Positions 1 to 8,911 of a stretch of DNA of 57,305 nucleotides are shown here, piece by piece. This DNA comes from Pelagibacteraceae bacterium. GTDB lineage: Bacteria > Pseudomonadota > Alphaproteobacteria > Pelagibacterales > Pelagibacteraceae. Every line of letters begins with the position of its first letter. Within the stretch, counting starts at the first letter, position 1. The stretch spans positions 1 through 57,305 of the forward strand of contig JADHRF010000004.1 of assembly GCA_016777565.1 (NCBI GenBank), written 5' to 3'. Position numbers and translations under genes: made by a program. A model generated the notes under the pieces. It was given only the letters and a program-made list of their open reading frames with translations, did no database searches and was not told the DNA's origin.

Positions 1-15
1 TCAAACTCTCAAGTT
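1..15 (-). rRNA. rrs: 16S rRNA, 5' end only (gene continues beyond the left edge)
   Basis: Reverse complement of 1-15 is AACTTGAGAGTTTGA, the conserved bacterial 16S 5' end (..GAGTTTGATCCTGG). Confidence 0.88.
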
Positions 16-225
16 TAATAACGGCGCACACTAGCTTTAAAAAACTTTAGTGTGAACTAAAGTTAGTTTCGTTAAAGTGTGTACGACAATTTCTTTGTTA
101 ACCTAACCGTCCACACTTCTCTTCTTAAAAATTTACAATGTAAAAAAGCTAAGATTTTTATAAAAAATCTAAAACACACCTATAGCAGCAGATAACTTAC
201 ATTAAATATTACTAAAAAATGTGAA
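16..225 (-). other. pre-16S rRNA leader with several inverted repeats and a boxA-like CACTTTAACGA
   Basis: Lies between the predicted rrn promoter and the 16S 5' end; contains AACTTTAGT-TCAC-ACTAAAGTT-TTTT (64..43) and CACACTA/TAGTGTG modules. Confidence 0.7.
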
Positions 226-230
226 ACGCG

Positions 231-258
231 GTTATATTACAAAATTAAGATAAATCAA
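231..258 (-). promoter_or_regulatory. rrn promoter: -35 TTGATT, 16 nt spacer, -10 TATAAC, then CGCG discriminator
   Basis: Minus strand TTGATT(258-253)-16 nt-TATAAC(236-231) followed by CGCG, typical of stringently controlled rRNA promoters. Confidence 0.65.
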
Positions 259-351
259 GTTGTATATTGGTTAAAAAAGTGAGCAAAATCAAAGCTTATT
301 CTCTACTTTTCGTTGAAAAGCTCAAGTTATTTTTATATACGAAACCTCTAA

Positions 352-1659
352 ATGTTAAGTGTCAAAATTACTAATTTTTTAAATTTTTTAAACCAAAAAA
401 AATATCTATTCTATTTTTTTATAATTGGTATTTGCTTTACTGTTTATGCGGTCCTTTTAAATCAAATTAAAACTTACACTAAATTGAAAGAAGATAATTT
501 TAATTATTTTTTAAAATCAGAGGAATTCGCTAACATTAAAAGCTTTGTTTTTGATAATATAAAGTCGCCCTATAAAGAGTATAATTATATCGTAAAGAAT
601 AATGACACTTTAGAAAAGGTGTTAAAAAAATATAATATAGATAAAGCTGAAATAAATAATTTAATAGGTGAGATTGTAAAAAAGAAGTTAACTAATATTT
701 CAGCAGGCGCACAAATTCAAATTATTACAAAAGAAGTAAAAAATTCCAAGCAAATTATTAGTTTATTTTTTCCAATTGATACCATAACATCTGTGGAAAT
801 TAAACGAAACAAAAATAAGTTTGATATTTCTAAAACTGTTTTAAAATTAAATAAAAAAGAAATAGTTTTATCAAATACAATTAAAAATAATTTATATAGC
901 TCTGCAATAAAGGCTGGTATTGAACCGAATATTATTGTCGAATTTGCAAATATATTTGGTTTTGAGGTAGATTTTCAAAGAGACATTAGAAAAGGTGATA
1001 CATTCGAAATTTATTACGAACAATTTTTAGATGATGACAACATAGTAAGAAGAACTGGAAAAATAATTTATGCTTCTATGTATGTTAATAATAAAGAAAT
1101 CTCACTTTATAATTTTAAATATAATAATGAGGCAGGATTTTATGATGTTGATGGTAAAAGTGTTATAAAGACTTTGATGAAGACACCAATTAATGGTGCT
1201 CGGTTGTCTTCGTCGTTTGGGATGAGAAAACATCCTATTCTAGGATTTAATAAATTACACCAAGGAACAGATTTTGCTGCGCCAACTGGTACACCAATAA
1301 TGGCTTCAGGTAATGGTGTCGTTAAAATGGCACAGAGATATAAAGGCTATGGTAATTATATTTTACTAAGTCACAATTCAACTTTTAAAACTGCTTATGC
1401 TCACTTATCAAAATTTGGAAGAGGCATTAGAAAGGGTGTTAGAGTTACTCAAGGGCAAATCATAGGATACGTTGGTTCAACAGGTATGTCTACTGGCCCA
1501 CATCTACATTACGAAATAATTAAGAATGGTAAAAAAATAAATTCTCAAAGACTAAAATTGCCGACAGGAAAAATTTTAAACAATGAAGCTAGAAATAAAT
1601 TTGAAGTGGAGAGAATTAAAATTGACGTTAGACTTGCTAAATTGAGAAAGAGTAATTGA
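352..1659 (+). CDS. M23-family metalloendopeptidase (LytM-like)
   Basis: C-terminal GxRxHPILGFNKLHQGTDFAAPTGTPI...YAHLS...GSTGMSTGPHLHYEI motif; N-terminal TM segment. Confidence 0.92.
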   Translation: MLSVKITNFLNFLNQKKYLFYFFIIGICFTVYAVLLNQIKTYTKLKEDNFNYFLKSEEFANIKSFVFDNIKSPYKEYNYIVKNNDTLEKVLKKYNIDKAEINNLIGEIVKKKLTNISAGAQIQIITKEVKNSKQIISLFFPIDTITSVEIKRNKNKFDISKTVLKLNKKEIVLSNTIKNNLYSSAIKAGIEPNIIVEFANIFGFEVDFQRDIRKGDTFEIYYEQFLDDDNIVRRTGKIIYASMYVNNKEISLYNFKYNNEAGFYDVDGKSVIKTLMKTPINGARLSSSFGMRKHPILGFNKLHQGTDFAAPTGTPIMASGNGVVKMAQRYKGYGNYILLSHNSTFKTAYAHLSKFGRGIRKGVRVTQGQIIGYVGSTGMSTGPHLHYEIIKNGKKINSQRLKLPTGKILNNEARNKFEVERIKIDVRLAKLRKSN

Positions 1660-1666
1660 TAAAAAT

Positions 1667-2041
1667 TTATACTACTTCTTTTTTTTCTTCTGATTTTTGA
1701 TTTAATTTTTCAGCTAAGCTTAGATCTTCAGCTTTTTGATGATTTGAAACCTTTGGCTTTACATTTAATTCTGAAAGCCTTCTATTAAAATGCTCAGCAT
1801 GCTGAAGATAGTTTTCATGCTGAACTGGATCACCAGCAGTTAGCGCATCTTTTGCAAGTTGTTGATACTTTTGAATTGCTTTTTCTACATTGAATGGGTT
1901 TGTCATAGAACCATTGTTTCTACTAATGTTTCCATTTCCACCTGAATGAAAATGACCATTTGGTTTGTGGCCACCGTTATTCCTAGGTCTAAAACCGTTT
2001 CTTTGTGGTCTTGGTCTGAATCTTCTTTTTTGATCGTTCAT
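1667..2041 (-). CDS. DUF4167-like protein with Arg/Gly/Asn-rich N-terminus
   Basis: Basic N-terminus RRFRPRPQRNGFRPRNNGG plus helical AIQKYQQLAKDALTAGDPVQHENYLQHAEHFNR; downstream of prmC as in many alphaproteobacteria. Confidence 0.8.
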   Translation of the reverse strand: MNDQKRRFRPRPQRNGFRPRNNGGHKPNGHFHSGGNGNISRNNGSMTNPFNVEKAIQKYQQLAKDALTAGDPVQHENYLQHAEHFNRRLSELNVKPKVSNHQKAEDLSLAEKLNQKSEEKKEVV

Positions 2042-2055
2042 CGATTATTTTTAAA

Positions 2056-2898
2056 TTAATTATTTAGTTTGGCTATTATGCATCTAACGTTATTTTTATA
2101 ATCTTTAACAAATAATTCTTCTTTAAAGTTTTGCTTTTTCAAAATTTGTGAAACTTTATGTTGTTGCCCATAACCTATTTCTAAAGCGAGCAAACCTAAA
2201 TTTTTTAAAATAGTTCTAGACTTGTAGATAACTTTTTTAATAACGTCAAGTCCATCCTTGCCTCCGTCTAAGGCTATTTTAGGTTCAAATCTTTTAACGT
2301 CATCTGATAAACTCTTTAGATCAGTTGTTTTAATATAAGGTGGATTTGAAACAATTAAATCAAATTTATATCCGTGAATATGATCCATATCTTTATTAAG
2401 AAACTTTACCCTTCCACTTAAATCAAACTTATTAGAGTTTTTTTTTGCAACCTCAATAGCTCTTTTTGAAATATCTATTCCAATTCCTCTAGCTTTTTTT
2501 ATTTCAGTCAAGATACTTAAAATAATACATCCTGAGCCAGTTCCTATATCTAATAAATATAAACTCTTATTTTTAAATATTCTAACAATATTTTCACACA
2601 ACAATTCAGTTTCTGGCCTTGGAATTAATGTGTTTCTATTTACAAAAAAATCTTTACTCCAAAATTCTTTATTTTTTAAAATATAAGCCAGAGGCTCTCT
2701 AGTTGCCCTTCTGCTTATTAATTTTTCAAATTTAAAAATAACATTTTCAGCAACATTTTGTTTTAAATTAATTAATAGATTTTCTCTCTGTTTTTTTAGT
2801 AAATTTGACAGTACAATTTCTGAGTCTAATTGATGTGTTTTAATTTTGTTTAATCTTAAAACCTTAGAACCTGAGTGTAAAAGATCTGATATATTCAT
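2056..2898 (-). CDS. prmC: peptide chain release factor N5-glutamine methyltransferase
   Basis: NPPY motif (VSNPPYIK), SAM motif LDIGTGSGCI, adjacent to prfA. Confidence 0.93.
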   Translation of the reverse strand: MNISDLLHSGSKVLRLNKIKTHQLDSEIVLSNLLKKQRENLLINLKQNVAENVIFKFEKLISRRATREPLAYILKNKEFWSKDFFVNRNTLIPRPETELLCENIVRIFKNKSLYLLDIGTGSGCIILSILTEIKKARGIGIDISKRAIEVAKKNSNKFDLSGRVKFLNKDMDHIHGYKFDLIVSNPPYIKTTDLKSLSDDVKRFEPKIALDGGKDGLDVIKKVIYKSRTILKNLGLLALEIGYGQQHKVSQILKKQNFKEELFVKDYKNNVRCIIAKLNN

Positions 2899-3971
2899 TA
2901 TTTTAAATTTTTTAATTTTAAATCTTGCTCCTTTAGTCTTAAACCTTCATTCATTTCTTCGTGAATTTCGCCGCTTAGAAATTCTTCTAGTTTATGTAAG
3001 GTTAAATTAATTCTATGATCTGTAACTCTACCTTGGGGAAAATTATAAGTTCTAATCCTCTCAGATCTATCACCACTTCCTATTTGGTTTTTTCTATTGT
3101 CTGCTCGTTCTTGATCTTTTTTTCTTTTTTCAGCTTCATAAACTCTTGATCTTAAAATTTTTAATGCTTTAGCTTTGTTTTTATGTTGTGATTTTTCATC
3201 TTGTTGACTAACCACAACCCCTGTTGGAAGGTGTGTAATTCTTACAGCGCTGTCTGTTGTATTAACTGATTGTCCACCAGGTCCACCTGCTCTAAAAACA
3301 TCTATTCTTAAATCTGATTCTTTAATTTGGATATCCACTTCCTCTGCTTCTGGCAACACAGCTACTGTAGCTGCAGAAGTATGGACTCTACCCTGAGTTT
3401 CAGTTTCCGGTACTCGTTGTACTCGATGCACACCTGACTCATATTTTAAATAAGAATAAATATCATTTCCATTGACTAAGAATATAACTTCTTTGAATCC
3501 ACCTGCTTCACTCTTAGAAATATTTATAATTTCTAATTTCCATTTTTTTTTTGAACATACTTTTTCATACATTTTGAATAAATCAGCACAAAAAAGAGAG
3601 GCTTCTAAACCTCCTGTCCCAGCTCTAATTTCAACTATTGCATTTTTACTATCATCTTCATCTTTTGGAAGTAAAAATATTTTTAATTTATTAGTGTAAT
3701 CAATTTTTTTTTGTTTTAACGTTTCAAGTTCTTTGTCTGCAAGACTTTTCATTTCTGTATCGCTGCTTTTATCGCTCAGTATATTTTCTAAGTCTTTTCT
3801 ATCATTTTCAAAATTCAAATATTCTCTGGCTATAGATATGACGCCTCCTATATCTGAGTATTCTTTTGATTTTTGAGCAAATGTTTTAGAGTCAATTGTT
3901 CCAGTAGATAGTTCTTTTTCTAAGCTATCGTATTTAGCAACTAATGCATGCACTTTTTCTTGGGGGATCAT
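2898..3971 (-). CDS. prfA: peptide chain release factor 1
   Basis: [25 protein letters not shown] motif and RF1 architecture. Confidence 0.97.
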   Translation of the reverse strand: MIPQEKVHALVAKYDSLEKELSTGTIDSKTFAQKSKEYSDIGGVISIAREYLNFENDRKDLENILSDKSSDTEMKSLADKELETLKQKKIDYTNKLKIFLLPKDEDDSKNAIVEIRAGTGGLEASLFCADLFKMYEKVCSKKKWKLEIINISKSEAGGFKEVIFLVNGNDIYSYLKYESGVHRVQRVPETETQGRVHTSAATVAVLPEAEEVDIQIKESDLRIDVFRAGGPGGQSVNTTDSAVRITHLPTGVVVSQQDEKSQHKNKAKALKILRSRVYEAEKRKKDQERADNRKNQIGSGDRSERIRTYNFPQGRVTDHRINLTLHKLEEFLSGEIHEEMNEGLRLKEQDLKLKNLK

Positions 3972-3974
3972 GAT

Positions 3975-5069
3975 TTAATTATTTTTTTCTTTTACTTTAT
4001 CCTCTACTAGCTTAACAATTTTTTGTATTATTTCACCGCTAGGGACTTTTTCATGTGGAACGCCAGACAAATATAATAAATTGTTATCTTGGCCTCCACC
4101 TGTTAGTCCTATTTCAGTTTGAGCAGCTTCACCAGGTCCATTAACAACACAGCCAATTATTGAAAGTGTAACTGGGGTTTTGATATGAGCTAACTTTTTT
4201 TCCAAAATTTTGACAGTATCTATTACAGGAAAGGCCTGTCTAGCACATGAAGGACATGATATGATTTGAACACCCCGAGCTCTAATATTTAAAGATTTTA
4301 AAATTTCATATCCAGCTTTTATTTCTTCAATTGGATCTGCTGACAAAGAAACTCTAATAGTGTCCCCAATTCCCTGCATTAATAGTTGTCCAATTCCAAT
4401 AGATGATTTTATACTTCCTGTTAAAAGCCCACCAGCCTCTGTAATGCCGACATGCAAAGGGTAATCACACGCCGCAGACAGCTGCTCATAAGATTTCACT
4501 GCTAAAAAAACATCCGAAGATTTGACGCTTATCTTGAAATTAAAAAAATCATTGTCTTCCATGGTTTTAACATTGTACATTGCGCTCTCTACTAAAGCTT
4601 CGGGACAAGGTTCTTTATACTTTTCTAAAAGTGTTTTATCTAATGATCCAGCATTTACTCCAATCCTAATAGAACAATTATGATCTTTAGCTGCTTTAAT
4701 TATTTCAATGACTCTACTATTTGCTCCAATATTGCCAGGGTTAATTCTTAGACAGCTAGCACCATTTTTTGCTGCCTCTATAGCTCTTTTGTGATGAAAA
4801 TGTATATCTGCTACTATTGGTACATCTACTTCTTTAACTATTTCTTTAAGCGCAAAAGTCGATGATTCATCGGGACATGATACTCTAACTATATCTGCAC
4901 CAGCTTTTTCCAGATTAATTATCTGTTTAATAGTTTCTGCAACATCAGATGTAATTGTATTAGTCATTGATTGAACTGATATGGTTGAGTTTCCTCCTAC
5001 AGGAACTTTGCCAACCATTATCTTTTTAGTTTTTTTCCTATGAATAATTCTGTGTGGTCTGATTTCCAT
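3975..5069 (-). CDS. ispG: 4-hydroxy-3-methylbut-2-en-1-yl diphosphate synthase
   Basis: GcpE signatures [33 protein letters not shown]. Confidence 0.96.
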   Translation of the reverse strand: MEIRPHRIIHRKKTKKIMVGKVPVGGNSTISVQSMTNTITSDVAETIKQIINLEKAGADIVRVSCPDESSTFALKEIVKEVDVPIVADIHFHHKRAIEAAKNGASCLRINPGNIGANSRVIEIIKAAKDHNCSIRIGVNAGSLDKTLLEKYKEPCPEALVESAMYNVKTMEDNDFFNFKISVKSSDVFLAVKSYEQLSAACDYPLHVGITEAGGLLTGSIKSSIGIGQLLMQGIGDTIRVSLSADPIEEIKAGYEILKSLNIRARGVQIISCPSCARQAFPVIDTVKILEKKLAHIKTPVTLSIIGCVVNGPGEAAQTEIGLTGGGQDNNLLYLSGVPHEKVPSGEIIQKIVKLVEDKVKEKNN

Positions 5070-5073
5070 AAAA

Positions 5074-6288
5074 TCAATCTAAATTAAAAACTGTATGAAG
5101 TTTTTTTACAGCATTTGTGGTGTCAGCTTCGTTAATAATAACAGAAATTTTTATTTCAGAAGTAGAAATTGCTAAAATATTTATTTTCTCCTGCGCCAAA
5201 GCTCTAAACATTTTATAAGTTACTCCAGGTGTCGTTATCATTCCAGCTCCAATAATTGATATTTTTGAAACTTTTTTATTGCTACTTAATGATTTAAATC
5301 TAACCTTTTTTTTATTCAATTTTATTATTTTAGTTGTTTTGATTAAGTCGCTCCTTTTAATTGTAAATGTTAAATCTGTACTTTTTCCATCCGGTGAAAT
5401 ATTTTGAATAACCATATCAACATTTATAGAGTTTTTTCCCAGTGGCTCAAATATATCTGCAGCAACACCAGGTTTATCTTGAACGTCCAATAGTGTTATC
5501 TTAGCTTCATCTTTAGAATATGTTACTCCTGTAATCGTTTTAGAATAGTCAATATTTTCAGATCCAAATATTTTTGTACCTTCAGCGCTAGAAAAAGTAG
5601 ACCTTACATGAAGCGGTAAGTCATACATCATTGCAGTTTGAACAGCAGATGATTGCATTACTTTTGCCCCTAGTGATGACATTTCGAGCATTTCTTCATA
5701 TGAAATCTTTTTTATTTTTTTAGCTTTAGGAAAATGTTTTGGGTCTGTAGAATAAACACCCTCTACGTCTGTATAAATTTCACACTCATCTGTTTTAAAA
5801 ACTTTTGCTATTGAGACTGCAGTAGCATCTGAACCACCTCGTCCTATTGTTGTTATATCTGCTTCATTTGAAATACCTTGAAAACCAGGAATAATTGCTA
5901 CACCTTTTTTTGAAATATATCTATTAATTTTTCCCACATGCATATTAATAATTCTAGAATTGTTATGTTCACCGTCAGTTAAGATTGGTATTTGCCATCC
6001 CATAAAACTTTTAGCTTTAATACCACATTCTTCTAAAGCTCCAGCTAGTAATGCAGATGTAACTTGTTCTCCAGAAGAAAGTAATACGTCCAGTTCTCTT
6101 TTGTTAAAATTTTTACTTATTTTTTGTGACTGTCGGACTAAGTCATTGGTTTTGCCGGCCATTGCTGAAACAACAACTATAATTTTATCATTTTTATCAA
6201 CTTTTCTTTTAATTATTTTTGCTGCGGCAATTATTCTTTCAATACTGCCTACTGATGTACCCCCAAATTTAATAACAATTTTTGCCAT
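5074..6288 (-). CDS. lysC: aspartate kinase
   Basis: KFGGTSVG start, [11 protein letters not shown]-terminal ACT domains. Confidence 0.96.
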   Translation of the reverse strand: MAKIVIKFGGTSVGSIERIIAAAKIIKRKVDKNDKIIVVVSAMAGKTNDLVRQSQKISKNFNKRELDVLLSSGEQVTSALLAGALEECGIKAKSFMGWQIPILTDGEHNNSRIINMHVGKINRYISKKGVAIIPGFQGISNEADITTIGRGGSDATAVSIAKVFKTDECEIYTDVEGVYSTDPKHFPKAKKIKKISYEEMLEMSSLGAKVMQSSAVQTAMMYDLPLHVRSTFSSAEGTKIFGSENIDYSKTITGVTYSKDEAKITLLDVQDKPGVAADIFEPLGKNSINVDMVIQNISPDGKSTDLTFTIKRSDLIKTTKIIKLNKKKVRFKSLSSNKKVSKISIIGAGMITTPGVTYKMFRALAQEKINILAISTSEIKISVIINEADTTNAVKKLHTVFNLD

Positions 6289-6358
6289 ATATATAATTTA
6301 ATTTTTAGCTATAAATATCTTAATTTAGATATTTAAAAAGAAAATGTAAGATAGAATA

Positions 6359-7084
6359 ATGAGCACAATAAATAAAGATGAAATTAATAAATTTTCTAAA
6401 ATAGCTAATGAGTGGTGGGATATTAATGGAAAATTTAAACCTTTACACATTTTTAATCCAATACGGATTGAATATATTCTAGATGTTGTACTGAGTCATT
6501 TTAAAATAAATAAAGAAAAAAAACTTCCTTTAAAAAATTTAAAAATATTAGATATTGGTTGTGGTGGAGGTTTAATTAGCGAACCAATGTCTAGGTTGGG
6601 TGCTGATGTAACTGGTATTGATGCATCTCATAAGAATATTCAAGTGGCTAAACTTCATGCTAAAAAAAATAATATTAAAATAAATTATTTAAATACTGTA
6701 CCTGAAAATTTAAATAGAATAAATGAGTTTGATATTGTTTTAAATTTGGAGGTAGTAGAACATGTTGAAAATCTAGATCTATATCTTTCTTCTTGTTTTA
6801 AATTACTTAAAAAAAATAGAATTATGTTTACTGCAACAATTAATAGAACCTTAACATCATATATAAAAGCTATTGTAGGGGCTGAATACATTTTAAGATG
6901 GTTGCCAATAGGAACCCATGATTGGAATAAATTTATCAAACCGGAAGAATTAGAAAAAAAACTCACAGACTTAAATTTTTCGATTACTGATTTGACTGGT
7001 TTAAATTATAATCCCGTTTTTCAGGAATGGAAGAAAACAAAAGATATGTCTGTCAATTATATTATTGCAGCCAAAAAAAATTAA
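6359..7084 (+). CDS. ubiG: ubiquinone biosynthesis O-methyltransferase
   Basis: WWDINGKFKPLHIFNPIR and LDIGCGGGLISEPMSRLGADVTGID. Confidence 0.95.
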   Translation: MSTINKDEINKFSKIANEWWDINGKFKPLHIFNPIRIEYILDVVLSHFKINKEKKLPLKNLKILDIGCGGGLISEPMSRLGADVTGIDASHKNIQVAKLHAKKNNIKINYLNTVPENLNRINEFDIVLNLEVVEHVENLDLYLSSCFKLLKKNRIMFTATINRTLTSYIKAIVGAEYILRWLPIGTHDWNKFIKPEELEKKLTDLNFSITDLTGLNYNPVFQEWKKTKDMSVNYIIAAKKN

Positions 7085-7503
7085 TTTTCCTTATTATCTA
7101 CCCAGGGAATTCTAGCTAAATCTATTCCTTCTTCTTCTAACTCAAGTCTCTCCTCAGGTGTAGTTGTACCATATATATTTTTATTTTTTTTATTATCGTA
7201 GTAAATCTCTCTTACTTCTCTAGGGAATTTATCTCCTACAAATTCAAAATTTTTTTCTACAAATTTTCTTATTTTCAATAAGTCTTTCTTTATTTTTTTA
7301 ATATCTTTATTATCAAAATTTTTTTCTAAGACTTTTTCTTTGCCAACGACGTTTGGAGACATTATTGATTTTTCAACTTTTCTTGATTGACAAAAAATAC
7401 ATTCTACCAAATTATCTTTTTTTAATTTTTCAAATTCTTTAGAGTCCGAAAACCAACTCTCAAACTCATGTTTGTGTTCACATTTTAGAATATACTTAAT
7501 CAT
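7081..7503 (-). CDS. DUF1178 family protein
   Basis: MIKYILKCEHKHEFESWFSDSKEFEKL..C..C start and IPWVDNKEN end, typical of the family. Confidence 0.85.
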   Translation of the reverse strand: MIKYILKCEHKHEFESWFSDSKEFEKLKKDNLVECIFCQSRKVEKSIMSPNVVGKEKVLEKNFDNKDIKKIKKDLLKIRKFVEKNFEFVGDKFPREVREIYYDNKKNKNIYGTTTPEERLELEEEGIDLARIPWVDNKEN

Positions 7504-7543
7504 TTTAGAATTAAGATAATTAATATTATGATTATTTCAATAC

Positions 7544-8842
7544 CTAACTTCTCCTATAATGAGCGTTGATATCAATATAGTCATGGGTAAAATCACATGT
7601 GTAACACTCAAAATGTTCTTTGCCTTGCTTTAAGTCGACTTCAATAATAATTGAGTCCCACTTCATATACTCCTGAAGTTTTTCTTCATTATAACTTTCA
7701 GAAATTTTTCCATTTTCAGCAACAATGAATTCTCCTAACTTAATAATAATTTTTTTTGGATCAATTTTTTCACCTGACTTTCCAATACCCATCAAAATTC
7801 TTCCCCAGTTTGGATCTTCCCCCGCTACGGCTGTTTTAACCAAAGGAGAGTTTGCAATTGAAAATGCTATATTTTTTGCTCTTGCAGTGGTTTCTGAATT
7901 AATAATTTTTACGGTTATAAATTTTGTTGCGCCTTCTCCATCAACAACAATTTGTTTTGACAGTTCTAAACAAACTGTTCTTAAAGCTTTTTCAAATTTT
8001 AAAGACTCTTTACTTGAAACAGTATTTAATTTTTTATTCTTAATTTTTTTTGTTGCAAATATTGCGACCATGTCATTGGTTGAGGTATCGCTGTCAACTG
8101 TTGTCGCGTTAAAAGTATTAGAAATAACTCTACCTAAATATTTATTTAATACTACCGATGAAATATCAGCGTTTGTAAAGATAAAAGAGAACATTGTCGC
8201 TAAATTAGGAGCGATCATGCCAGAACCTTTTGCTATACCGGCTATTCTAATAATTTTATCTCCTAGTTTAAACTCTGAATAAGCTACCTTAGGTTTGGTG
8301 TCAGTAGTCATTATCGCAGATGCTACCTTTAACCATATTAGTTTATTTTTATTAATTCTTAAATTTGAAACTAGATGAGGTATGTTCGTTTTAATTTTTT
8401 CTAAAGGAAACTTTTCTCCTATAACTCCAGTTGAAGCAAACAAAATATCTTTTATTTTAGTTTTTTCATAGCCGTTTTCCTTTTCTAATTTCTTTAAAGA
8501 TTCTACTAAAGTCTTTGCTATATCATCGAGACCATTAAGCCCTTGTTCACCAGTAAATGTATTAGCATTTTTAGTGTTAACAACTAACGCTTTAATATTG
8601 TTCTTAGCATTTTGTTTATTCCAAGTAATCGATTCGGATACAATTGAATTTTGTGTATAGGCAACTGAATAATTAGATCCTTCTGGAAAATAAAATAATG
8701 AAAGATCGTCTCTGCTGTTTTTATAAAGGTCGGCGGAAACTGCTGACACTTGTAAACCTTCGATATCTTTAAGTTCTTGAAAGTCGCCCATTTTTGATGT
8801 CTTTTGGCCTGACTTAAAAAAGTTTTTTAAATTAATTGTCAT
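7544..8842 (-). CDS. argJ: bifunctional ornithine acetyltransferase/N-acetylglutamate synthase
   Basis: KGSGMIAPNLATMFSFIFTNA, TVDSDTSTND, ..AGEDPNWGRI..; C-terminal YINAHYRRS-like end. Confidence 0.96.
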   Translation of the reverse strand: MTINLKNFFKSGQKTSKMGDFQELKDIEGLQVSAVSADLYKNSRDDLSLFYFPEGSNYSVAYTQNSIVSESITWNKQNAKNNIKALVVNTKNANTFTGEQGLNGLDDIAKTLVESLKKLEKENGYEKTKIKDILFASTGVIGEKFPLEKIKTNIPHLVSNLRINKNKLIWLKVASAIMTTDTKPKVAYSEFKLGDKIIRIAGIAKGSGMIAPNLATMFSFIFTNADISSVVLNKYLGRVISNTFNATTVDSDTSTNDMVAIFATKKIKNKKLNTVSSKESLKFEKALRTVCLELSKQIVVDGEGATKFITVKIINSETTARAKNIAFSIANSPLVKTAVAGEDPNWGRILMGIGKSGEKIDPKKIIIKLGEFIVAENGKISESYNEEKLQEYMKWDSIIIEVDLKQGKEHFECYTCDFTHDYIDINAHYRRS

Positions 8843-8911
8843 AATTATTGTTTAAATTAAATTATAAATACATATATAGAGTATTATCAATATTGCTACT
8901 AACCTACTGAT

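Noticed and set aside
152-170. AGATTTTT-ATA-AAAAATCT hairpin in the rrn leader as a terminator
   Set aside because: Almost pure A/T stem in an AT-rich region, with no adjacent T-tract; likely chance or weak structure.
3472-3699. Antisense ORFs in the track (e.g. 3472-3699, 5960-6301, 7725-8282, 13719-14204, 35501-35959)
   Set aside because: Each lies wholly or largely opposite a strongly identified gene, shows no family motif, and has low-complexity or hydrophobic content expected from the reverse strand of AT-rich coding DNA.
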